A stretch of DNA of 6,821 nucleotides. Source: Candidatus Shapirobacteria bacterium. GTDB taxonomy: Bacteria > Patescibacteriota > Microgenomatia > UBA12405. The notes under the pieces were generated by a model. That model was not told the origin of the DNA. It was given only the letters and a program-made list of their open reading frames with translations, and ran no database searches. The stretch is taken from contig VFLE01000167.1 in NCBI GenBank assembly GCA_009885205.1, positions 1 through 6,821 on the forward strand. Reading direction: 5' to 3'. Of the stretch, positions 1 to 5,227 are shown one piece after another; within the stretch, counting starts at the first letter, position 1, and each line of letters opens with the position of its first letter. Position numbers and translations under genes: made by a program.

Positions 1-1
1 T

Positions 2-100
2 AGTAGACCAAGAAAATGCCTCGATTATGAGACCCCTATCGAGGCATTTAAAAGAGAGTTAAAATGTTATCAATTAGAAGGGTGTTCGGATTCACACTAG
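2..100 (+). CDS. IS30-like transposase, C-terminal tail only (gene enters from the left edge)
   Basis: Reading in frame from base 2 gives 32 residues beginning SRPRKCLDYETPIEAF and ending at TAG (98-100). The R-P-R-K-C-L-x-Y-x-T-P-x-E-x-F block is the characteristic C-terminal end of IS30-family DDE transposases, just after the catalytic Glu helix. The catalytic residues lie outside the window, so whether the enzyme is intact cannot be judged. The last residues (CYQLEGCSDSH) run into a dyad at 81-112 that may be the right terminal repeat of the element. IS3 or IS481 tails are less similar, since they usually read RPHSALGY. The assignment rests on this one motif. Confidence 0.68.
   Translation, partial: SRPRKCLDYETPIEAFKRELKCYQLEGCSDSH
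14..49. repeat. Perfect 12-bp inverted repeat inside the transposase tail
   Basis: AAATGCCTCGAT (14-25) and ATCGAGGCATTT (38-49) are exact reverse complements around a 12-nt loop. The arms coincide with codons for the conserved K-C-L-D and I-E-A-F residues. No T-run follows on the + strand. On the - strand only TCTT follows, so an intrinsic terminator is unlikely in either direction. It could be a fold in the transposase mRNA or a coincidence of codon choice. Confidence 0.6.
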
Positions 101-112
101 AATTCACCGAAC
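81..112. repeat. Dyad at the transposase 3' end, possible IS right-end inverted repeat
   Basis: GTTCGG (84-89) pairs with CCGAAC (107-112), and inside it ATTC (90-93) pairs with GAAT (100-103). An alternative outer pairing is GGTG (81-84) with CACC (105-108). The dyad overlaps the transposase stop codon and ends 3 bp before the -10 box of the next gene. Terminal repeats of IS30-type elements often sit at the transposase stop, so this may be the element's right boundary. An operator for the downstream gene is the alternative. The left end is outside the window, so the repeat cannot be matched. Confidence 0.35.
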
Positions 113-115
113 TTG

Positions 116-121
116 TATACT
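116..121 (+). promoter_or_regulatory. -10 box (TATACT) of the phosphorylase-like gene, leaderless arrangement
   Basis: TATACT ends 6 nt before the ATG at 128, so the expected transcription start falls on or next to the A of the ATG. No Shine-Dalgarno is present. No good -35 is visible at 17 bp; TTCACA (91-96) lies 19 bp upstream, inside the presumed IS end. If that hexamer is used, the promoter would be a hybrid formed by the IS insertion. Confidence 0.45.
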
Positions 122-127
122 GTATAT

Positions 128-1810
128 ATGTCATCTATCGAATCCATCGAGCTCAATGTCCGCTCGTATCGTTCCGCTCTCAAATCTAGCCTCGAAATCA
201 CTGTCAATTCTCTTACCAACTCTCATCTCAAAATGGACTCCATCCTCCACCCCTATGGCAATAATCCCGATGTTATCGATATTTCTGCCCTAATTTACAC
301 TCTTTTACGTATCCCCAAAAGCATCGACAAAACCAAACTCGTCGTCATGGGTCAAAGCCCCGAAGTTTTTGACCAAGCCGGTTACGCCAACATTACCTCT
401 TGGCACAAATGTCTTCCCACCGCCAGGCGCGCTGTTCGCTATTATCAACCTTCTACCCAAACCTTAGCCAGCATCATTTCTTCCATTTCCGATGTCGACG
501 ATATCGTCAATTCTCTCGTCGCCTATCAAAGCGAATGGAACAAACTTCATCATCTTTTAAAACTCCACTATCCCCATCTTCGAGACCTCAAAAAAGCCAT
601 CAAAAACGAAAATATCATCAAAACTCTAAATTTACTACCCGGAGATTGGCAAAAACTTTGCCTTGCTTTGGGTAAAAATTGTTCTCTTAGGATCACTCGT
701 ATTTACCGCCATCACCACAATCTCCGTCTCCGCCTCTTGGCTGGTTCCTGGATTGATTACACCAAAACCACCCAACATTGGTGGAAAAATATTACTACCA
801 ATACTATCGGCATGCATCTACCACACAGGGCAGTTTATTTTGTTTCTAGCAACACTCATTCCATTTTAAATTTAATTACCGGTCAGGCCATCGCTAGTCA
901 AAAAGAACTTCTAAAATTAGCCAAAAATCACCATCCCGACTTGGACAATCTTTGGCAAAACATCCAAAATTCCGAATCATTTTTACACCAAAATGATTTT
1001 CTTTATTATCTTTCAAAATATTTAGCCAATGACAAAAAATATCAACAAGACTGGATAAAATTACAAAATAAATTAAATATTTTGTCTATTTTTCCCACTC
1101 ATTATCTAAATTCCACCCTCCAAATTTTCCCCGTATCGTCCTTGGCTCGCCGAAGCCTCGGCGGAGGCGGCTTAGACTCTCGTTTAAATATTTCTAAACA
1201 CCAAAAATTGGCGGACTCCAACGCTCTAATTATCAACATCGACTATCCCCTTGGTTTTGCCGCCTACCATGTTCTCTCCGAAGTTCTCGAAAACATCAAT
1301 GACGTCCGCGGAGTTTATATTTTAGGCAAGGCCGCGGTTTTAAATTCCGAAATTGGCGACATCCAAATTCCCCGTCTAGTTTTTGACGAACACACTCAAA
1401 ATTCTTATATTTTTAAAAATTGTTTCAATTCCTTTTTCCCTTTTCCCAACAACCAAGGCTCAATTTTAACCAACCAAAAATCAGTTTCTGTTTTAGGAAC
1501 TTTTTTAGAAAACGAAGCTCTGATTGCCAAGTATTCCGAAAACAATTTAACCGTTATGGAAATGGAGACTGGGCCCTATTTAAATGCCGTTACCGAGGCC
1601 TGTTATGACCAACAAACTCCGCGCGGTACTATAGTCGATCTCAATTCCGCTCCCTTCGATCTGGGTGTTATCAATTATACTTCCGATACTCCCTATTCTC
1701 AGGCCAAAAACCTCGGCGCCGGCTCTCTCAATCTCTCCGGCCTCGAACCCGTATATCTCGGCTCCCTGGCCATCCTCCAACGGATTATTAACCTTGAAGA
1801 ATCAAAATAA
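128..1810 (+). CDS. Uncharacterised protein with a nucleoside-phosphorylase-like C-terminal domain
   Basis: The start chosen is ATG 128 (MSSIESIELN, 560 aa) because TATACT at 116-121 places transcription initiation there. A TTG at 113 would add five residues but overlaps the -10 box. Residues 1-330 are mostly helical, with blocks that look conserved: GQSPEVF (75-81), SDVDDIV (121-127) and AYQSEWNKLH (132-141). Residues 365-560 look like an alpha/beta domain with phosphorylase-superfamily features: IINIDYPLG (368-376), GKAAVL followed by IGDIQIP (409-415), and VMEMETGPY (476-484), which matches the VEMEta segment that contacts the nucleoside ribose in PNP/UDP phosphorylases. SDTPYS lies at 519-524. 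No signal peptide or membrane segment is seen, so the protein is probably cytoplasmic. Substrate and activity are unknown; the family resemblance is my reading of motifs. A translated repeat separates the two halves at about 337-351. The gene is monocistronic and ends just before a strong terminator. Confidence 0.8.
   Translation: MSSIESIELNVRSYRSALKSSLEITVNSLTNSHLKMDSILHPYGNNPDVIDISALIYTLLRIPKSIDKTKLVVMGQSPEVFDQAGYANITSWHKCLPTARRAVRYYQPSTQTLASIISSISDVDDIVNSLVAYQSEWNKLHHLLKLHYPHLRDLKKAIKNENIIKTLNLLPGDWQKLCLALGKNCSLRITRIYRHHHNLRLRLLAGSWIDYTKTTQHWWKNITTNTIGMHLPHRAVYFVSSNTHSILNLITGQAIASQKELLKLAKNHHPDLDNLWQNIQNSESFLHQNDFLYYLSKYLANDKKYQQDWIKLQNKLNILSIFPTHYLNSTLQIFPVSSLARRSLGGGGLDSRLNISKHQKLADSNALIINIDYPLGFAAYHVLSEVLENINDVRGVYILGKAAVLNSEIGDIQIPRLVFDEHTQNSYIFKNCFNSFFPFPNNQGSILTNQKSVSVLGTFLENEALIAKYSENNLTVMEMETGPYLNAVTEACYDQQTPRGTIVDLNSAPFDLGVINYTSDTPYSQAKNLGAGSLNLSGLEPVYLGSLAILQRIINLEESK
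1140..1178 (+). repeat. GC-rich imperfect palindrome translated in frame (family 1, copy a)
   Basis: The segment is GC-rich within an AT-rich gene. It contains CGCCGA (1148-1153) against TCGGCG (1158-1163), overlapping GCCTC (1155-1159) against GAGGC (1164-1168). It encodes residues SSLARRSLGGGGLDS. On the + strand it aligns with 4879-4917: both have CTCGCCG, then AGC, then a TCG core, then AGGCGG followed by TT. It is in the sense orientation here and antisense in ftsH, and is open in both frames. It sits between the two halves of the protein, where an insertion would be tolerated. Confidence 0.7.
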
Positions 1811-1826
1811 ACACGTCATTGCTCGT

Positions 1827-1856
1827 AGGAACAGACCTATGTGTCTGTTCCTTTTT
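1827..1856 (+). terminator. Intrinsic terminator of the phosphorylase-like gene
   Basis: AGGAACAGAC (1827-1836) and GTCTGTTCCT (1843-1852) form a perfect 10-bp stem with a 6-nt loop, followed by TTTTT (1852-1856). It begins 16 nt after the TAA at 1808-1810. On the opposite strand the stem is not followed by a T-run, so it should act mainly on + strand transcripts. Confidence 0.9.
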
Positions 1857-1858
1857 CA

Positions 1859-2017
1859 TTATTGTTTCTTGCTAAAATCTGTCATTTTCAAATTAGGTAA
1901 CGAAATTTTGATTGGCTTTGAAGTATCAAAATATTCAGTGGTATCATGAGTACTCCAAAATTTTCTCTCTGCATCCTCATTTTTAAATCATGGTATTAGT
2001 TTTATTTTATTTTTCAT
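1859..2017 (-). pseudogene. Decayed CopG/BrnA-type antitoxin ORF with in-frame TGA
   Basis: From ATG at 2017 the frame reads MKNKIKLIP, then TGA (1990-1988), then FKNEDAERKFWSTHD, TTEYFD, and SKPIKISLPNLK, ending at TAA (1861-1859). The E-x-A-E-R-x-F-W-x-T-H-D-x-T-E-Y-x-D block followed by PNLK is the N-terminal signature of the CopG-type antitoxins partnered with BrnT-like toxins. Two defects are visible. Codon 10 is a stop, one C-to-T change from CGA. The frame ends shortly after PNLK, so the C-terminal ribbon-helix-helix DNA-binding part is missing. No toxin gene lies next to it. The ORF converges on the + strand terminator, about 7 nt away. A functional short form initiated after the stop is unlikely, since no good start codon follows before the conserved block. 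TTTTATAGATG at its 5' end could be remnant promoter sequence. Confidence 0.68.
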
Positions 2018-2040
2018 CTATAAAATATTATTCTCTGTAT

Positions 2041-2078
2041 CTCCCCTCTTGTCAAAGAGGGGTCAGGGGAGATTGAAA
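2041..2078. repeat. Dispersed palindromic element, CTCCCCTCTTG...GATTGAAA (family 2, copy a)
   Basis: CCCCTCTT (2043-2050) and AAGAGGGG (2055-2062) form a perfect 8-bp hairpin with loop GTCA, followed by TCAGGGGAGATTGAAA. A second copy at 5526-5584 shares the same first 11 bp and the same last 8 bp. It lies 8 bp beyond the stop codon of the minus-strand gene 2086-2749 and might stall its transcripts, but there is no T-run, so it is not called a terminator. Confidence 0.75.
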
Positions 2079-2085
2079 ACACTTT

Positions 2086-2749
2086 CTACCAAAATAAATC
2101 AGGTGATGTCTTTACTAAGACTTTATCAACAAACACTGCCATTTCAATGGAACTTATTTTTTTGTTTGACCTAGTGCTATCTATATTACTCGAGTCTTCT
2201 GTCAATCCGACGGCTGATCTAGATAGTCGCACATCTTCCCATGACCTAGTCTCCATATCAACTCCTTTTTCTTTCAATTTCCCTGACACATATTTTCTAA
2301 CATCCATTTCATCTAGTTGGGATAATCCCAAAACTCTCGTCATCTCAATTACTTTTGACACATCCTCTAGGGTATTTACAACAAGACCAGGATGGGAATC
2401 TATTTGTTTGTCCCATCCCAAAAATTTTGCCCCATCCTTAAGAAACCAAACAACATCACTTATAGCGATATCTCCTTTTGACACAAAGTATGGGTCAGAA
2501 TTTAAAACTAAACCCAAATTTGCTCTTTCAGCCACAATCTCATTTTCAGGCCTATCAACAACTCCCACTCCAATCTGATGCAACATATTTTTAAATCCAT
2601 TTATTAAGCTAGTTTCTGCATCCAACCCCCCCACCAAAACTTCTCACCACATCAATTTGTTTTTTAACGTGATTAACTAACTCCAATGTCTCTTTTTTTA
2701 AACTTATCTCAATATTTCCTTTTATTTTTGTTGAATCAAATCCTGACAT
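2086..2749 (-). CDS. Hypothetical gene, frameshifted at a seven-G tract
   Basis: The product is not recognised. From ATG 2749 the frame reads MSGFDSTKIKGNIEISLKKE and continues for 46 codons to a TAG just beyond the run of seven G (+ strand C, 2626-2632). Skipping one G continues into a long open frame (TTG 2637 to TAG 2086), giving an intact product of about 220 aa. The true start is most likely 2749: a good promoter (TTGATA, 17 bp, TATAGA) lies just upstream, the first 39 codons look coding (lysine/glutamate rich), and the internal frame has only a weak TTG start. The product is soluble, acidic and polar, with no cysteine-rich or membrane segments. A serine-rich stretch lies near the C-terminus and the end is DKVLVKTSPDLFW. 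The shift could be real decay, phase variation, programmed slippage or an assembly error; six G would restore the frame. Confidence 0.7.
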
Positions 2750-2760
2750 TTAAAATTTAA

Positions 2761-2789
2761 TCTATAAAACAACTAGTTTAGTGTATCAA
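2761..2789 (-). promoter_or_regulatory. Sigma70-type promoter of the frameshifted gene
   Basis: Reading the - strand, TTGATA (2789-2784) is followed after 17 bp by TATAGA (2766-2761). The predicted start is near 2754, about 5 nt before ATG 2749. This is the best -35/-10 pair in the window. It lies in the 50-bp gap after the upstream 60-aa gene, which makes this gene an independent unit. Confidence 0.6.
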
Positions 2790-2799
2790 TAAATTAAAA

Positions 2800-2982
2800 T
2801 TATCTTCTAGGTAAAAAATACTCTGGCACTTTTATATTAACGTCATCTGGAAAATAAATTCTCATTCCACTCTCAGTCTCAGTGCTCATACACATCCAAA
2901 AAGGCACACCTTTATTTTGGGCTTCAATTCTCAATTTAACAACGTCAACCCTTAATTGGTTTTGAAAGTCTGGTTGATTCAT
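2800..2982 (-). CDS. Small hypothetical protein, 60 aa
   Basis: It is not recognised. ATG at 2982 opens a 60-codon frame ending in TAA. The product starts MNQPDFQNQLRVDVVKLR and contains GVPFWMCMSTETESG and a basic end, YFLPRR. No signal peptide or membrane helix is evident. A perfect extended -10 box (TGATATAAT, 2998-2990) lies 7 nt before the ATG, which supports it being a real gene with a leaderless mRNA. Its 5' flank abuts the ftsH stop (3007-3009), and its promoter occupies nearly the whole 24-bp gap. No function can be inferred from context. Confidence 0.65.
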   Translation of the reverse strand: MNQPDFQNQLRVDVVKLRIEAQNKGVPFWMCMSTETESGMRIYFPDDVNIKVPEYFLPRR

Positions 2983-2989
2983 ATATCAA

Positions 2990-2998
2990 ATTATATCA
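2990..2998 (-). promoter_or_regulatory. Extended -10 promoter (TGATATAAT) of the 60-aa gene, leaderless
   Basis: TGATATAAT matches the extended -10 consensus exactly, and 7 nt (2989-2983) separate it from ATG 2982, so transcription should start at or within a base or two of the initiation codon. The same nonamer stands in front of ftsH. Any -35 would lie within the last codons of ftsH; none is convincing, as expected for an extended -10 promoter. Confidence 0.6.
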
Positions 2999-3006
2999 AA
3001 AATTAT

Positions 3007-4971
3007 CTAACTTTTCATCAAACTCTCAAACTCTTCTTCATCCAAACTTTCTTTCTCTACCAACAACTTTGCCACTTCATCAAGTTTCTTCCTATCTTTA
3101 GTCAAAATTTTGATTGCTTCTGCCAAGGCACTATTAACCAACTTTTTAATTTCTTCATCAACCCTCGCCAGCATCGAGTCCGAAATTTTACTAGGCTCCA
3201 TCCACGCTTTACCAAAATCATTCATATCAATTTGTGGTCCCCAGTTTATCGGCCCTAGCTCCGACATTCCCCATTCCGTCACCATATCCCGGGCAATATT
3301 AGTCGCATGAGAAATATCTGACGACGCTCCGGTGGTAATATCACCAAAAACAATTTCCTCAGCTGCCCTGCCTCCCATCGACATTGCCATAATTTTTATC
3401 AATTTCGATTTTGTTTGGTGAACTATATCTTTCTTCGGTGGAATTAGGGTAAATCCCAGTGCCATCCCTCGTGAAACGATCGAAATTTTAGTCACCGTGT
3501 CCAACTCCTCTTTATAGTTGACAATCGCGTGTCCCGCCTCATGATAAGCCGTCATCAATTTATCTTCATCGCTTTGATCTCGTCGCTTCTCCGATCCCAT
3601 TTTAACTTTTAGCGCCGCTTCTTCAATATCCGCCATCGTAATTTGCAATCTATCCTCTCGGGCAATTTTTATGGCCGATTCGTTTAACATATTTTCAATA
3701 TCAGCTCCGGAAAACCCTACTGTCCGTCTCGCCACCGCTTCCCAATTGATATTTTCTACAAATGGTTTACCTTTAGCATGAATTTTAATAATCCCAATTC
3801 TCGCCTGTAAATCGGGCATTTCTAGCACCACTCTTCGATCAAATCGTCCCGGTCGCATCAGGGCTGGGTCCAGCAAATCGCCTCTATTGGTTGCCGCCAA
3901 CACCACCACTGCCGTATTTGTATCAAATCCATCCATCTCTACCAAAATTTGGTTTAATGTTTGTTCCCGCTCTCCGTGTCCTCCATCCATTCCTCCCCGC
4001 ACCCGTCCAATCGCATCAATTTCATCAATAAAAATAATCGCCTTTCCTGATTTTTTAGCGGTGCCAAACAAATCGCGGACTCGGCTAGCTCCCACTCCGA
4101 CTAGCATTTCCATAAATTCCGATCCCGCCATCGAATAAAACGGCACATTCGCTTCCCCCGCCACCGCCTTGGCCAAAAGCGTTTTTCCCACTCCGGCTGG
4201 ACCTACCAACAATACTCCCCGCGGTGCTCTCGCCCCCACTTTTTTATATTTTTCTGGGTTCTTAAGAAAATCGACCACTTCTTCCAAATCTTTTTTAGCC
4301 TCTTCCACTCCGGCCACATCAGTAAATTTAGTGTTTTGCTTACCTTTGATAAACAATTTTGCCCCCGATTTTCCGATTCCAAACATCCCTCCTCCACCAC
4401 CAGATTGACTCTTAAAAAACCATAATATAAACAAAATCGGCACTCCCACCGAGATTAGCATTGTTAGTATATCCCCCAACATCTTCCATCCAGTTCTGTT
4501 TTCAACCGTAAATTTTACCTTATCTAGGGGTATACCGGCGTTTTTCAGAATATCTGCCATTGTTCCCGTCCCTTCTTTAGAAGCAACCAAGGTCTGTTCT
4601 TTCCCTTTTACTTTAACCAAAATCTCATTATCCATTACCGTTATTTCTTCCGCCTTATCTTCCTTTATTTGCCACAAAGCATCCGACAATGACACTCTTT
4701 TAACACTGTCTCCCACAATTAGCTGGGACAATGCCGATATTCCCCAAAATATCAAAATCAAGGTCAAAATAAATCTCAAAATTTGTCTCGGCCCAATTTC
4801 AATTTTATGTATCTTCACCCCTGGAGGGAGATTTTTTAAAATATCTTTAGGTATATCTTTATTATCATTCTTTTTTTTCCTCGCCTCGCCGGAGCTTTTT
4901 CGCGAAGGCGGGTTCTTTTTTGAAGTTTGAAGTTTGAAGTTTGAAGTTTTGATTTTTTCCCAAATATTCAT
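3007..4971 (-). CDS. ftsH: ATP-dependent zinc metalloprotease FtsH
   Basis: This is a membrane-anchored AAA+ protease that unfolds and degrades misfolded membrane and regulatory proteins; family members form hexamers. The product is 654 aa. Layout: basic cytosolic N-terminus 1-64, TM1 about 65-85, extracytoplasmic FtsH_ext domain about 86-163, TM2 about 164-187, Gly-rich linker GGGGGMFG, AAA+ domain about 215-455, M41 peptidase about 470-654. Visible motifs are Walker A GPAGVGKT (257-264), Walker B IIFIDEID (312-319), arginine fingers R373 and R376 in LMRPGRFDRR, zinc site HEAGH (477-481) and a third ligand, D552, in TTGASSDISHA. All catalytic residues are present. The pore loop reads MLVGVG, with Leu290 where E. 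coli has Phe228. Residues about 9-34 are encoded by repeats (TTTGAAG heptamers, then a palindrome), which explains the unusually long N-terminus. ATG 4971 is chosen because TGATATAAT lies 8 nt upstream, a leaderless layout with no Shine-Dalgarno. Confidence 0.98.
   Translation of the reverse strand: MNIWEKIKTSNFKLQTSKKNPPSRKSSGEARKKKNDNKDIPKDILKNLPPGVKIHKIEIGPRQILRFILTLILIFWGISALSQLIVGDSVKRVSLSDALWQIKEDKAEEITVMDNEILVKVKGKEQTLVASKEGTGTMADILKNAGIPLDKVKFTVENRTGWKMLGDILTMLISVGVPILFILWFFKSQSGGGGGMFGIGKSGAKLFIKGKQNTKFTDVAGVEEAKKDLEEVVDFLKNPEKYKKVGARAPRGVLLVGPAGVGKTLLAKAVAGEANVPFYSMAGSEFMEMLVGVGASRVRDLFGTAKKSGKAIIFIDEIDAIGRVRGGMDGGHGEREQTLNQILVEMDGFDTNTAVVVLAATNRGDLLDPALMRPGRFDRRVVLEMPDLQARIGIIKIHAKGKPFVENINWEAVARRTVGFSGADIENMLNESAIKIAREDRLQITMADIEEAALKVKMGSEKRRDQSDEDKLMTAYHEAGHAIVNYKEELDTVTKISIVSRGMALGFTLIPPKKDIVHQTKSKLIKIMAMSMGGRAAEEIVFGDITTGASSDISHATNIARDMVTEWGMSELGPINWGPQIDMNDFGKAWMEPSKISDSMLARVDEEIKKLVNSALAEAIKILTKDRKKLDEVAKLLVEKESLDEEEFESLMKS
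4879..4917 (-). repeat. GC-rich imperfect palindrome translated in ftsH (family 1, copy b)
   Basis: Read on the - strand, the segment starts CCCGCCTTCGCG, continues through AAAAAG to CTCCGGCGAGGCG, and encodes PPSRKSSGEAR of the FtsH N-terminus. CGCCT near one end pairs with AGGCG near the other. It aligns with 1140-1178 in the same + strand orientation, so it is read antisense relative to that copy. It is much more GC-rich than the flanking poly-A/T sequence. Confidence 0.7.
4919..4950. repeat. Tandem heptamer TTTGAAG, four copies (family 3)
   Basis: TTTGAAG is repeated at 4919, 4926, 4933 and 4940, followed by TTTT. It is translated on the - strand as part of KTSNFKLQTSK near the FtsH start. 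A three-copy array with the same TTTT end lies at 5327-5351, in the same orientation. It directly abuts the palindrome at 4879-4917, so two repeat families are stacked here. Confidence 0.85.
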
Positions 4972-4979
4972 AGTTAACG

Positions 4980-4988
4980 ATTATATCA
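4980..4988 (-). promoter_or_regulatory. Extended -10 promoter (TGATATAAT) of ftsH, near-leaderless
   Basis: TGATATAAT (4988-4980 on the - strand) is an exact extended -10 box. Eight nt (CGTTAACT) separate it from ATG 4971, predicting a leader of 0-2 nt. No -35 or Shine-Dalgarno is visible. It implies that ftsH is transcribed independently of the RNHCP unit upstream. Confidence 0.65.
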
Positions 4989-5074
4989 TCCAATAGCCTT
5001 GGGCTCACCCTGTCATCTGTATTTATTTTCTTAAAGATTTCGCCATCTCACCCACTCTTTTACCCGCTTCATTC

Positions 5075-5224
5075 TTAACCTTCAACTTCCAGCATCGTAG
5101 ATTTAGCGTCACCAATATCCGCCAATTTACTTCTTTGTTCATCGGTCAGTGTTCCCCCATTTGCCAAAATCGCCGCATATTTGGCAATTTCATTTCTCAA
5201 AGTAGTCCATACATGCAAATCCAT
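5075..5224 (-). CDS. Tiny hypothetical ORF (49 aa) downstream of the RNHCP gene
   Basis: It is not recognised. ATG 5224 follows the TGA of the RNHCP gene by 3 nt, which suggests translational coupling in one operon. The product starts MDLHVWTTLRNEIAKYAAIL and then contains ANGGTLTDEQRSKLADIG, a helical, charged, coding-like composition. It ends at TAA (5077-5075). The next 17 codons in the neighbouring frame (to TAA 5025-5023) also look coding: VKNEAGKRVGEMAKSLRK. Removing one G from the GG just before the stop would join them into a protein of about 67 aa. So the gene may be 3'-frameshifted. The translational start is supported only by spacing and composition. Confidence 0.5.
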   Translation of the reverse strand: MDLHVWTTLRNEIAKYAAILANGGTLTDEQRSKLADIGDAKSTMLEVEG

Positions 5225-5227
5225 TCC

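Noticed and set aside
14..49. Intrinsic terminator
   Set aside because: The stem is perfect but no T-run follows on either strand, and it lies within transposase coding sequence.
2043..2062. Terminator for the gene ending at 2086
   Set aside because: The hairpin is strong but lacks a T-run on the - strand, and it belongs to a dispersed repeat also found inside a coding region.
2147..2578. 143-codon + strand frame opposite the frameshifted gene
   Set aside because: Its composition is typical of an antisense shadow (Ser/Thr/Phe-rich), with no promoter or ribosome-binding site. The - strand frame has a promoter and a coding-like lead.
3110..4408. Open frames on the + strand and in other frames across ftsH
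   Set aside because: They are shadows of a gene with full AAA+ and M41 motifs; their translations are Ser/Pro/Thr-rich with no recognisable domain.
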